Part shown: positions 12,495 to 23,154 of the stretch, one piece after another
Layout: every line of letters starts with the position of its first letter
Position numbering within the stretch: the stretch's first letter is position 1
Source: Aedes albopictus
Taxonomy: Eukaryota > Arthropoda > Insecta > Diptera > Culicidae
DNA: 64,000 nt
Assembly: GCF_035046485.1 (NCBI RefSeq)
Contig: NC_085137.1
Coordinates: forward strand, 503,274,536-503,338,535
Reading direction: 5' to 3'
Translations under genes and position numbers: made by a program
The notes under the pieces: generated by a model
Database searches by the model: none
What the model saw: the letters and a program-made list of their open reading frames with translations, nothing else
What the model was told of the DNA's origin: nothing

Positions 12495-13159
12495 ATCTCG
12501 CGTTACATTTGAAAAGGGCCTATCCCTAGAACGTAAACATTGAGAAAAATCGATGCAAACATTTTCCATGACATTTCCTATTCGTATTTCACAGTTTAGG
12601 AATTTTTCAACATGCTTTCCGTTCTAATGACACAAGATTGAATGTATCTGTGCATCAATAATCAAGATTGCATTGAAAATTATCAAAAAAGTATGAAAAA
12701 TTGTAGATAAACATGTTAAGCTAATTTGGAAAGTTTCACCCGGTGTACGCCTTATTGTGAGTCTTTCTAAAATTTTCTTAGCGTGGGTTGGCTATCCGAG
12801 TGAGTCTGTTGTTGACATCGAATCAAGGCTCGGCCCATTTTGTGAGAGAGAATTCTCTCTCTCGGCGCTCGGGCCGGGAGCCGTTCGGAAAATTTTCGGT
12901 TGTCGGCCCTTTAAACGAGAAGGCCTACCAATGTAAACAAAATTTTACCGTTACTGGCCCATTTGGAACACGGGCTTATGAATGATTGGGGAAAAAGCAG
13001 TGATTAGCCGTTTTGAAGATGGGGTTTATTTTGATAAGGTTTTCGATTATGCGGGTGATGTTTGCACAGTAAGTTACTGTTGGGGGACGCTATTGGATGG
13101 TATCAAAATCGATTTGTTTACATTTTAAGGATAGGCCCTTTTCAAATGTAACGCGAGAT
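12495..13159. mobile_element. TIR element with ATCTCGCGTTACATTTG ends (665 bp)
   Basis: The left end ATCTCGCGTTACATTTGAAA continues as AGGGCCTATCC. The exact complement lies at about 13129-13159, giving a perfect inverted repeat of about 31 bp. The interior has no coding capacity that I can support. The flanking bases do not give an unambiguous target duplication. It lies just upstream of the ASAP 5' region. Confidence 0.8.
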
Positions 13160-13169
13160 ATTATCGTAA

Positions 13170-14000
13170 TTGATAGAGGCTTGCATCAAAAACATAACCT
13201 CATCGAATTCCCATACGATTTGTAAACATTGCCCTCAAATTTTTTTTGAGGGCAAGGACGGCTTTATGGACCGACGCCGAAGGAAAGAAAGAGAAGGAGA
13301 TAATGATGACGTCAGCGTGCAAGCGCTCATTGATGCACCAAGCGAAAAGAAGAAGAAGTTTTGATCCTCGTTGCTAATTGGTCGATGGATGTAAACGGCA
13401 CACCGCTTGGATGTTAAGGTGAAACGGGACGCCGTGTTATTTTTCCTATCTTGCCTCTCTTTCTAACAATTTGCCTCGTGATTTTGAAGATGGTAATCTC
13501 GAGTTCTATTGCACTGAAGATGCTGAAAACCAATCAGCATATGCACTGCAAGTGAGCATACACAATGATAGGTTTTTGTTGCAAAATTTAAAGTAGAATC
13601 TGAGATTACCATCTTAGTAGCAACAGAGCAATGGCGGATACTTCCTCGACCGTCCCGTTCGCCCTTAAAACTTCTTTTTCTTTTCGCTGGTGCATCAATC
13701 AATTGACCAATCCAAATGTCTGTGTGGTAGTGATTTGTGTTCAACATCTCCGCGTTAGAAATTTGTAAGAACTTTGTAAACATCTTTTGTTCTCCCGTAT
13801 TGACCAATCCAAATGCCTGTGTGGAAGTGGTTTGTGTTCAGATTTCCCGTGTTAATCTATCTGTAAGAACTTTGTAAACATCTTTTATTCTCACGTTTAT
13901 GGATAGGCTTGCAGTAGGTTTCGTGAGACATTTTTTGGACAACTCAATATGGATAGGCTTACCTCGGGCTTACGTTAGGTTACGTGAGATAAAATATGGA
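13170..14000. repeat. Repeat-derived block with inverted arms and a 100-bp tandem duplication
   Basis: GATGCACCAAGCGAAAAGAA near 13333 is matched by the complement of the stretch near 13668-13697, making arms around a central MITE. Further right, a unit of about 98 bp beginning TTGACCAATCCAAATG is present twice in tandem (about 13702-13799 and 13800-13897). A third partial relative, sharing TAAACATCTTTTGTTCTCCC, lies at about 15388-15440. ORFs at 13170-13364 and 13463-13807 fall inside these repeats and are not supported. Confidence 0.6.
13487..13615. mobile_element. Small MITE (129 bp)
   Basis: Perfect terminal inverted repeats AAGATGGTAATCTC (13487-13500) and GAGATTACCATCTT (13602-13615). 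It is nested between the longer inverted arms of the surrounding repeat block. No target duplication is clear. Confidence 0.65.
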
Positions 14001-15200
14001 GAACTCAATTGACTTCTTCAACACGCTTAAATATTTTTGCACAGCGCATGTGTAACCCTTACACACTTTGAGGCGTCGCTTGCAAAGTCGACAGAATGCT
14101 TGGATTTTTCTAATGTTTTCCAATAAATTAAAGGAATCTAGTAAATAGTATACTACCATTGATAACAATACAAATACAATTTGTTTAATGGGCCCGCATA
14201 GAAAAAAACAGTATGATATACACTTCCAACAATAAATTTGCTCCAAACGGTAAGGTTGATGTATCACAAACTGTTGCTATTATGTTCAACCATTTGAATT
14301 CCAAAGCTATCCACCATAAATTACAGTATTGATAACCCCCAAACCAAACATTAACAGTATAACATAATGTGCTGACATTGTTAAACGATAAAAAGATGCA
14401 AACACGGATCGCAAGGTAGAATTGTGGGATCACATTATATCAAATGGTAAGTTTTTATATTTCCTCGACTCACTCACACCCAAGGGTTTTGATCGACGCC
14501 ACTTTCCCCAAATCAGCGCTGGAGGAAATCTGGTCCAGTTCTTCAACACAGTGAATCATAATAAAACATTCATGATAAGTATTTAGCTGGCCAATAATGA
14601 TTAGGAACGAGTAAACGTTCCTGCAGGAAATTGCAAACCAGATATGAAGATGATGTAGATGCTACAAATTATTTTCTATTGTAAAGGGAATAAAATTCGC
14701 AGAAGGGGGAATTTCGGTTGAAATTTATTACTGAAATGCTCAGCAAACCATTGTGAACAAAAAAAAAAAATTACCGAAAAGTCAGTATTCTTTGACATAT
14801 AAAGTTTACTGACTAAATCGGTATTTTTTGACAGCTCAGCAAATTTTCGCCTTACTGAGTGTTCGGTAATAAAAAATTTTTACTGAGTTAACTCTGCTGT
14901 TCAAAAACCCAGTAAAATTTTACCGAGTTCGGTAATCAAATCTGAGTGTGCATTTTATACCAAGCCGCCTATTCAACATACTGTAATTTGGCAGATTACC
15001 ATTTGTCAAACTGGCAAATCTGTACGTGGTATGGTTAGCTTACTGTTATCTCGGACAGTTTGAAAAATGGCTAAATGACAATTGGTAATAGTCATCTACA
15101 GTATGAGAAACGCTGCATTTACAGTTCATGATTATGCGGGCAATCCAAAAGCCTCTGTGCATGGTAGTGATTTCAAGACCAACAATTGAAAAGGTCACAT
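14000..15200. other. Non-coding stretch with decayed repeats
   Basis: Around 14740-14950 the motif TTACCGAA/TTCGGTAA recurs in both orientations with CAGTAA/TTACTG words, suggesting a decayed inverted-repeat element whose ends I cannot fix. No gene is supported; the ORFs at 13980-14433 on the minus strand show no recognisable family. Confidence 0.35.
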
Positions 15201-15209
15201 CAACATTAT

Positions 15210-15370
15210 GTAAACAAGCACGTTTCTGTTGACATAGGGCCTTCTGGTATCCACCCACGCATCTCACCACCATTAACAGAAAGCTTGATGTTTGCGCTTT
15301 CTGTTAGTGGTGGTGAGGTGTACGAGTGGAGTTCAAAAGGCCTCAAGTCGATAGAAACATGTTTGTTTAC
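15210..15370. repeat. Long hairpin (161 bp), foldback MITE-like
   Basis: The arm starting GTAAACAAGCACGTTTCTG pairs with the complement of the arm ending in CATGTTTGTTTAC. TCTCACCACCATTAACAGAA pairs with TTCTGTTAGTGGTGGTGAG near the centre. The loop is only about 12 bp. It is most likely a foldback element; a small-RNA precursor is possible but the arms are long for a microRNA. Confidence 0.65.
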
Positions 15371-15704
15371 AAAACATGACATAACATAACAAACTCTAAG
15401 AACTTTTTAAACATCTTTTGTTCTCCCGTATATGGATAGGCTTGCATTACATGCATGCGTAAGTAGAGTGGATTTTTTTTAGACTTTCCATACAAGGTTG
15501 ATGATTTGAAATCGATTTTTGTTCTATTTTTAAGCAACGTCGCTCACTTCACACATCTCATTCTCCGTAATCAATGCTCCGATTGAGCTGATTTTTTTAC
15601 TGCAACTCGCCTACATATGATATGTCAAATAAACGTTGAGAAAGAATTTTTATATTGTTTTTTTTTCTTATTAAAAAAATACATCTCTTCATTAGGGCTT
15701 GTTC

Positions 15705-15845
15705 ACAAATGTCATAACGCTGAAGGGGGTGGGTGGGTGTCCGCCATGGTGTTACAGTTCGAACGAAAAAAAAATCTTTCCATACAAACAGTGTTACAGA
15801 GGGGTGGGTGGGTGTCAGAAAAGGCCATTTTCAGCGTTATGATAT
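15705..15845. mobile_element. MITE-like element with TCATAACGCTGAA ends
   Basis: TCATAACGCTGAA near 15711 and its near complement TTCAGCGTTATGA near 15830 bound the segment. GGGTGGGTGGGTGTC occurs inside both ends in direct orientation. It has no coding capacity. Borders are approximate. Confidence 0.5.
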
Positions 15846-16253
15846 TTATGAATGAAATTTTTGTAAATTTGGCTAAAATTGAAAATATTTTTGTAAATTT
15901 GGCTAAAATGAATTTCATCAATCTGACGCATAACCTGCATTCAGATGATCGAATGGTATTGTATTCAGCTTTTTATTTATGGAAAAAGATTTGAAATTGG
16001 TTGAACAAAACGCAAGATATTTGAATTTTAATAAATTCCATATTTTTCAAAGTTGTAAAACTTGATATTGAGCTTAAACACAAAAACAGCTCTACTTAAT
16101 TTTTTTTGAAGCACGGTTTCGAAATCAGTACTAAATTGTAATTCAAAAATTTTGGTCGTTGACAGAAGTTCACGACTTTCGTTTTATTTTGTAAACTATA
16201 GTGAAATCAACCATGCGTTTTATTGTTTTAAACAAGCGCCATTTTTCTGCGTG

Positions 16254-16413
16254 CACATAGAGCTTGCTAACGTTTATTCACCTCTCTCTTTCAAGCATGC
16301 AGGCGGGATAGGATTTGTTTTCATCGGGAAACCTTTCCTGATGACAACAAAGCCTATTCCGCCTGCATGTTTGAAAGAGAAAGGTGAATAAACGTCAGCA
16401 AGCTCTATTGTGT
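16254..16413. repeat. Long hairpin just upstream of the ZNF598-like gene
   Basis: The left arm ATAGAGCTTGCTAACGTTTA continues through CACCTCTCTCTTTCAAGCATGCAGG (read in two parts) and pairs with the right arm ending in CGTCAGCAAGCTCTAT. The arms are about 65 bp with few mismatches and a loop of about 25 bp. It ends about 150 bp before the proposed transcription start of the downstream gene. Confidence 0.7.
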
Positions 16414-16556
16414 CAGATTCTGTCTTGCCCCTTGGTACTACACGCTAAAACATCTTCAGCTAAAACTGACACTGAAAACTCGCTCACCTCCCAGCTCGCA
16501 TTTCTCTTGAACTCCGACGGAACGTCAAAAATTTTTGCCAGCTGTCAGCCAGCGCA

Positions 16557-16566
16557 CATCAGTCTT
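16557..16566 (+). promoter_or_regulatory. Candidate initiator of the ZNF598-like gene
   Basis: CATCAGTCTT matches the arthropod initiator pattern TCAGT and lies about 310 bp before the start codon, where the sequence changes from repeat to less AT-rich leader. No TATA box is evident. Confidence 0.3.
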
Positions 16567-16866
16567 CTCCTCTGCTGGAGCTCCACATTCGTTCGTCGTG
16601 GTCGTCTTGTGGTGCTTTCGTCGAAATTTCGCTACGTTTCAGCTTGCCAAAAAACCTTCGAATAAATCGAAAATCGGGCTAAAAGTGTGCGTTCCAGCTT
16701 CCGGAGTGAGTTTCGATTGAGTTGCAATAAGTGCGGTGCGGGATTGTGTCGTCGATTAGCGGAAAATCGGTACAAAGTGAGGGCAGTAGGCTCGAAGCTA
16801 TTTCCGAGAAAAAAGAAAACAATCCGGGAAGAAGAAACACTCGAATCAATCGTAGAAGCGAGAGCC

Positions 16867-17384
16867 ATGGCCAGCTTCCACCAGAGCCATCATCGTGAGC
16901 ACCGTGGGGGAGGAGGCGGTGGTGGCCGACACCACAACAATCGCCATCGCCACAACCATCATCACCACCACCAGCAGCAGCAGCATAACAGTAGCACCAG
17001 CAGCGCTGGCAGCGGGAGTACCCTCAACAGTAGCACCGGAAGCAGCAACGTCAAGCATTCCTCGCCGTCGGAGTCGTCGGAACCGAGCAACGATTCCGTT
17101 TGTGTGGTCTGCTTCAAGCCGATCCAGTTCTACGCCATCGGCGAGTGCGACCATCTGTGCTGCTTCGAGTGTTCCACCCGGATTCGGGTGCTGTGTCGGC
17201 AGAACGATTGTCCCATCTGTCGGCGGGATTTGGCCAAGGTCATCTTCTCGAAGACGCTGGCCCCGTATCGGGAGCTGGACGTGAAGAATCGGTCCGGGTT
17301 GTACGACAAGAAGTATCGGATCTGTTTCACGGACGGAGAGGTGCAGCAGGCGTTTTTTGAGCTGCTGGACAATAAGTGTCCCAG
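16867..17384 (+). CDS. Znf598: First coding exon of ZNF598/Hel2-type RING E3 ubiquitin ligase
   Basis: The exon encodes 172 full codons plus two bases. Residues 1-75 are low complexity, with Gly, His, Gln and Ser runs. From about residue 78 a C4HC3-like RING reads CVVCFKPIQFYAIGECDHLC, then the CFECSTRIRVLC and CPICRRDL pairs, the hallmark arrangement of ZNF598 (yeast Hel2). These enzymes bind collided ribosomes and ubiquitinate small-subunit proteins, starting ribosome-associated quality control. The ATG at 16867 has a good context (GAGCCATGG), and upstream in-frame sequence to 16687 lacks a conserved feature. The exon ends at 17384 in phase 2 before GTGAGT. The C2H2 zinc fingers expected after the RING are in later exons that I did not find in this window. 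Confidence 0.85.
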
Positions 17385-18565
17385 GTGAGTGGCGGGGGTT
17401 TTTATGTATCCCTAATCCCTATGTCTTGCTTGTCTATTAGGTGGCGACGGGGACAACATCGCACATTCACGCACAGGAAAGGAATTTCGTAGCATTGAGT
17501 AAAAGGGAATGGCCGAAAAAGAACGAGAAAAGCTGTCGTGTACAGTGTCTCGCAATAATATCGGTCCGCTGCAATTTCAATATATTGCATGCAGTTTTGA
17601 AATACCCTACGATCTGTTACGATTTGAATTGAAAAACCAAAAACTTATCAGTTCTGGGTCGTATGAATAAAAAGTAACGAACTTAACTTTACCTGTAGTA
17701 TAAACTCAGAAGTAAAGTCCACAAACTTTCTCGCGTTTAGGTAGTATCATACAGACGTATCTACAATGATCGGATTTCGCGATTTTCGCGGATTTGGCGC
17801 GGATTTACCTATGAAATTAGGCCCTCGCGCGGATTTGGCGCGGAATTGATTTTTGTAGTGTGTATAGCGAAATAATTGAATGATTATCGACACTTGATTT
17901 TGAAATTATGAAATGTATTTGTTTAAATTTTAAAAATATCAGGTTGGGATGTTCAAATGCATTTGGCATCACTGGTAGTCAGTCGATATAACTAAAAAAT
18001 ATGTTTAACTAGCTATCCCCGGCAAATTTTGTCATGCCTACTGCGTTTTTAACGTTCCAAGTCCAAGTCACAAAGACGACGCGAATCGAACGATTCGTTT
18101 ACGAGTTATCCACTGCATACATAGACGGATTTTGGAGCGGACGAATAGGCTTGAGAATATTGTGGAACAAGTTTTCGTTTTGGCTCACGTCCATTTTTTA
18201 CGATTTTCATCAGCTCTTCAAAATATTTTTTTTTTTGATAAGTTGTGCAACAATTCCTATTTTATCCTATTTTATTTTTTCATTGCGGGTATGGTTTGTA
18301 TCTTAATTCAACTTTCGAAAGATACAAGTTACTCAAAAAAATTTTTTTTTTCCAGGGAATTCTATTTATTAGAAGCCGAAAGAGTGATTCTATAACATTC
18401 CCAAGAAAACTATTTCTTATTTCTATATGGTTCATATGAATCGCTTAAAATCAAATATTTAATCGTTAAAAATCACCGGAAGAATACATCCTGCCAAAAA
18501 TTCTCATTTGACAAGAAAAACATGATTTGATGGAAGCATGATTTGCCTTTACAATTCAGGCTTTT
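17385..18565 (+). other. Start of the large intron of the ZNF598-like gene
   Basis: Non-coding, AT-rich. Around 17735-17850 it holds a repeat piece with GCGGATTTGGCGCGGA and TATCTACAATGAT, which recurs in part inverted at 25500-25605. ORFs at 18034-18439 carry no recognisable domain. Confidence 0.5.
17735..17850. repeat. Dispersed repeat fragment with GCGCGGATTTGGCGCGG core
   Basis: AGTATCATACAGACGTATCT and the following CAATGAT are matched in reverse complement near 25573-25600, and CGCGGATTTGGCGCGGA is shared with 25513-25530. The two copies are rearranged relative to each other, which suggests fragments of one interspersed family. Confidence 0.5.
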
Positions 18566-18574
18566 AGTATAACT
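18566..18574. other. Left target-site duplication of the P element
   Basis: AGTATAACT is identical to 24606-24614 on the other side of the element. P-superfamily elements make 8-bp duplications; the ninth base may be chance or a border ambiguity. Confidence 0.75.
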
Positions 18575-20539
18575 ATAGATAGTAGAGTAAACATAGATCC
18601 GCGGATGCACGCGCCGCAAAACTGGAAACTGAATAAACTTCTCTGACAAACAAGCAACACTGCGAATTGTTCAAACCTGCACAAGAGTTTTTGATTGCAT
18701 ATGCAAAACCAAAACAAAACAAGTTTGCCGAATCGTTTTTCCTGCTGCAGTGAATTGAATATTTTGCGATATGAAGTGCTTTCACTCGGAATGTACCAAT
18801 GAATCCTGTAGTGGAATGAAGAATGTGGCTTTCTTCCGGTTCCCGAACGCATTCATTGAAAAGCAGAAGTGGCTGCGCTTCTGTAATGTGTCACACTCGT
18901 TCCCGATTTCGAGCAATCATCGGCTTTGCAGCGTAAGTAAGCTTTGGTTTCTATTCATATACCTGTGGTTTAAATAGCCAATTATTTCATTTAGTTACAC
19001 TTCAAGCAAACTGAGCTGTACAGAGACACCAGTGGAAAAATCAGAAAAACTTCCGGAGCTGTACCGTGTTTTGCGAAGGTGGCACAGTTGGCTAGTCCAT
19101 CGACTCGAAGTGACACAGTTTTGAAGCCAAATCGATTCTATGTTGAAGAGGCAGAAAACGTTCCGGAAGAGCAACCAGACGAAGATCCGCGTGGATTCCA
19201 GTACGATTTTTTGGATGAGGCGTTGGTGCATCCAGAAGAGTTGGGGTTCAAGCTAATTAAGAACCAAAACAAGCCTTTTTCTGATAAGGGTAGTTGTAAA
19301 ACATGCCTAATTGCAGAGAGCCGGTCACAAATCGATGGAAGGTATTATTCAAATGCATGGAAACAAAAAGCACATTAATTGATTATAATTATTCTTTCAG
19401 AAAAATTCTGCAATTGAAAAATGAAAATGCGAAACTAAAAAGAGAAATAAAACAACAGGAGGAAGATGCCTGTGAAGATGCTGCACCTGCTACGAAAATT
19501 AAAAAAGCAATAGGCGAGGATCAATACATGCTAATGTCCAGTGGGAAACAAAAAATTGCAAGATGGTCCAACGAGAGCATAATTGAAGGATTGAAAACCA
19601 AATACGCATGCGGCACTTCTGCTTATGAAGAAGAAAGAAAAAAGAGGAAGCTCCCAAGTAGCCGTACTTTGGCAGAAAAACTTCAGCCCCTCAAATTCGA
19701 TGCCGGGATACTCCACGAAGTGTTCGATATACTGCGACATAAAGTACAGGATCTAAAAGAAGACGATCGAGATTGCGTCCTCGTATTTGACGAGATGTCA
19801 ATACAAGCTGGAAAGGATTACTGTGCTCACCTCAAGAAGTTCCTAGGAGATGTAACACTTGCAGAACACAGTGGTGTTGGGAATCACATTATGGTTTTCA
19901 TGCTTGTGGGGGTTCGAGTGCATTGGAAGCAAATCGTGGCTTATCACATTACTGGTGATAGCATTCAGAACAATTGCCTGAAGGATGTTTTGTTCGAACT
20001 GGTCGAAAAAGCGGAAACAATTGGTCTTCATTTGCACGCTATGATAAGCGATTGTGGTGGTACCTATGTATATTCTTGTGATAAATTTGTAGCGATCATT
20101 CAACCAATCGTGCAATTTCAAGTGCGCGTTAATACGGTTGATTATTTACAAAATAAATACCTGAAATTCGAATAATGTTGGTCTTTGCTTTGTTTTCAGC
20201 TAATAATAAGCGTCTTTGGAACGACCTTGGTATAAAACATGCCCGGGATAATGTTCTACAAGCTCAACCGATTCAGCATCCATCAGATCCAAGTCGAAAA
20301 CTGGAGGTGATGCCAGATTCTGTACATGTGTACAAAAGTATGGTGCAAGGCTGGATCAACAATAAAGTAATTTATTTACCTGAATCAACCGTTAAGGCCG
20401 AAGGATTATCTACGAACGTGGCGGATATAACTCACCTAACGGACCTCGTGTTGTATGAAGAAAAGTGTGACCTTAAGATGGCGTGTGGACTAAGAAAAGA
20501 AGACGTGGATTTCACCAAACCGGTTTCAAATTTTGAGAA

Positions 20540-20561
20540 AATGAAGGTGAAGAACTCTCAG
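20540..20561. other. Left copy of 22-bp target duplication
   Basis: Starts AATGAAGGTGAAGAA and ends CTCTCAG; identical to 23155-23176. It brackets the insertion in the transposase exon 4 and shows that the insert arose by target-primed or staggered-cut integration. Confidence 0.85.
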
Positions 20562-23154
20562 AGGTGGGGCTGGCTCACCGACACTTCCGGTCCGCTTTAG
20601 TGCTTTATGCATCATTGTGGCCAGGTGTTGTTCTAGTTTTTCCAACTATATTGTAAAGCATGCGCGGTGATCCTTGGCATTCTTGTGTAAATTGGGGTAC
20701 TCGAAATGTTGATCGATCACCGATTATTGCTGGCAGATGTAGTGGAAAGTTTGTCTTAATACGTATCAATCGTCTCTGACAAACGAGAAAAACTGACCTC
20801 ACTGATTACCTGTCTCTGAGCCAAATTTGGTATAGAGTCTTCAGTCTCCGATTAATCGCTTCATGTTTGATGGTTTTTAATCCAATGGGTTACATAGCCG
20901 CTATCAGAATGAAGAGAGTAATATTCCGCGTAATATATCACAAATCAAAAGAGGTACGGTACATTACGTGGAGCGGATATACTGAATTGGGTATTAGACC
21001 AAGTCCCTGCTGGGTGGCGCTAAATAGGTGAGCCATAGACAATAGATTCGTCAATGTCGTAGGGCATAGTATGTGACTATTGTCGAAACAACACTATTTT
21101 TGGTCATTGTCCAACCAAAATCATAAGCGGCGTCCACTTACACTAAGCGCATAACTATGTTAGGGTCAAGATTAGGATGAAATCATTGGTAAAATATAAT
21201 AACACTTTTTAGTTTGTGTAGTTAGTTGAACTAGAGTTAACTTTTTATTGAGACATTTTCTGTAGGTTTATTCTGGATTACAATACATTAGCTGTCCTTT
21301 AACTGAATTATGTTATAACAGTAGACAACATTATTCCTTCTTGATAAAAGATGTATTAACAAAAGCATTTCAATGTGGACATAGAATAGTCAAACTACAC
21401 ATCTGATCAGACATTTTTTCGGTATTAAATTTGGGGTGGAAAGTTAAACACTTACGGAAAATAGTTTTTCAATGTCAGACAAACATCACATGAACACAGC
21501 TACCAATGAACCAAACCTTCTCTACTGTCTTCTCATTTTGCCGCTTCCTATCCTCAATTGAACTTATCTGACACTAGTTAGGACTGTCTGTGGAAGATCC
21601 GGGTTTCTAATTCTGTGTAGGACTTGTTAAAACGGGATGCCTGATATGTACTGCGGACAAGTGGGCTGGAAGTACTGAGCAATCACAATTACTGTTGTAC
21701 TAATCATATTAAATGCATGCTTTTCTACTTACATCCCGAACGTCGCCAACCGGCAAAGAGGACACGACGAAAAAACGCGAGATGGCCCTAACAAAAACTA
21801 GAAAGGCGATGAAAATGGTCACCGATGCAACGATATGGAAACAAAATAGATGAGAAATTATCGACCAAATCAAAATCTATGAACATATCGCTAATGTTCT
21901 TTATCATTCTTTCTTTTTCTCGTTTCAGCAACAAAATCGAAACCTCTCTACTATCTCTTCATTTCTGCCTCTTCCCATCCTATTCCCACATCTTCTTATA
22001 TCCTCTACCCCATCTATTTAATGTATCTGACACTTGTTGGGACTGGTAACGCCAGCGCCTGCCTGTGGAAGATCCCGGTGTGCTAATTCGGTGTAGGACA
22101 TGTTAACGGGGGAGGCTTAGTAGGTCCACATCTGCCTACAAGCAGATGGGCTGACAGTTGTCGGCCTGGGTGTGGACTGAGCAATTAAGGTATGCGCACA
22201 GCAAAATCTAGCCAAAGAAAATCAAGCAGTAATAATGTATTCTAGTTTATTCCCAAACCAAAAGCAATTCATCGTAAAAAAGCATTAATTTACTTTCAAT
22301 CAACATCAAGACATTGTTGATTTGACTTATTATATCCGTCATCTCGAGCTTTGCGCTTGAGTCCATCCGCAAAGTTTTGCACAGTACCTCCGATCGCTTG
22401 CCAAGATATTTTTACCACCTTTGTGTCAAAATCAATCTTATTTTTCGATGAAAGCTGCCTTTCTTGACATTTTTTGAAGGTTCCAATTCACGGTTACTCA
22501 ATATTTTTCAATTGGTGTGAGTTTTGAGGTGTAAGATATTTTACGTTTTTTGGAAAAAATGAGGTATAATTTTCACATAGTTTTCTGCATACAAACGCAA
22601 GGATTCTTTGCCATAAACAGGGCACAAAAATCAATCCAAATCAATACACAATATCTAAGCTTTTGAATAAGGGGTGCCAGTCATTTTTCCTGACATTCCC
22701 CGTAGTGAAAAGTATGATTTATTGTACATGTATTTTTGAAAGCTCGATTTTTCAATCCACAATTTCATATTGTTGACCAAACAATGTATTTCTTGCCAAA
22801 CTTTGATTATTTCTTGGTCTTAAGTTAATCTGCAACCTTTCCACGTTGTAATGATGTATAGAACCGAATACTTGAAAGCTAAATTAAGTCTGCGGGAAAG
22901 GTCGTTTTAATGTACATTGTCAGATTTTAAGCACGTTTGTGCAAAAACTTTTCGAGGACTTCTTGTTCCCTTGACTCTATTTTTAACACAATGTCAAAAT
23001 ATCTCCCGAAGTAAATATTTTTCGATTCCTTACACTATAAGCTATCATTTGCGCCATAGGTTGCCATGGTTTGTTGAATATTGCAAAATTTCTATCCAAA
23101 ATGCCGTGGCTAGATTTTGCTGTGTGCATACCTTACAATTACAATTACAATTAC
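20562..23154 (+). mobile_element. Probable 5'-truncated non-LTR retrotransposon inserted in the P element
   Basis: The insert is bounded by a 22-bp direct repeat and ends at the right in a short tandem tail of ACAATT units, both typical of non-LTR retrotransposons. No reverse transcriptase is present, so it would be a truncated 3' end. Two related 3' segments occur in a row: CTGTGGAAGATCC-GG-type sequence with GTGTAGGAC at about 21480-21710 and again at about 21930-22186. This implies a dimeric or doubly inserted 3' UTR. The MITE at 22188-23133 is nested in the tail. I cannot name the family. Confidence 0.6.
22188..23133. mobile_element. TA-flanked MITE nested in the LINE-like tail (946 bp)
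   Basis: Terminal inverted repeats start AGGTATGCGCACAGCAAAAT and run 27 bp; the right copy differs by one base. TA flanks both ends (22186-22187 and 23134-23135). Taking out the element and one TA leaves an unbroken ACAATT-unit tail, which confirms the borders. The TA duplication fits the Tc1/mariner group. It has no coding capacity of its own. Confidence 0.85.

Noticed and set aside
16687..16866. In-frame upstream extension of the RING exon ORF
   Set aside because: The 60 extra codons look like leader sequence, and the ATG at 16867 has a better start context.
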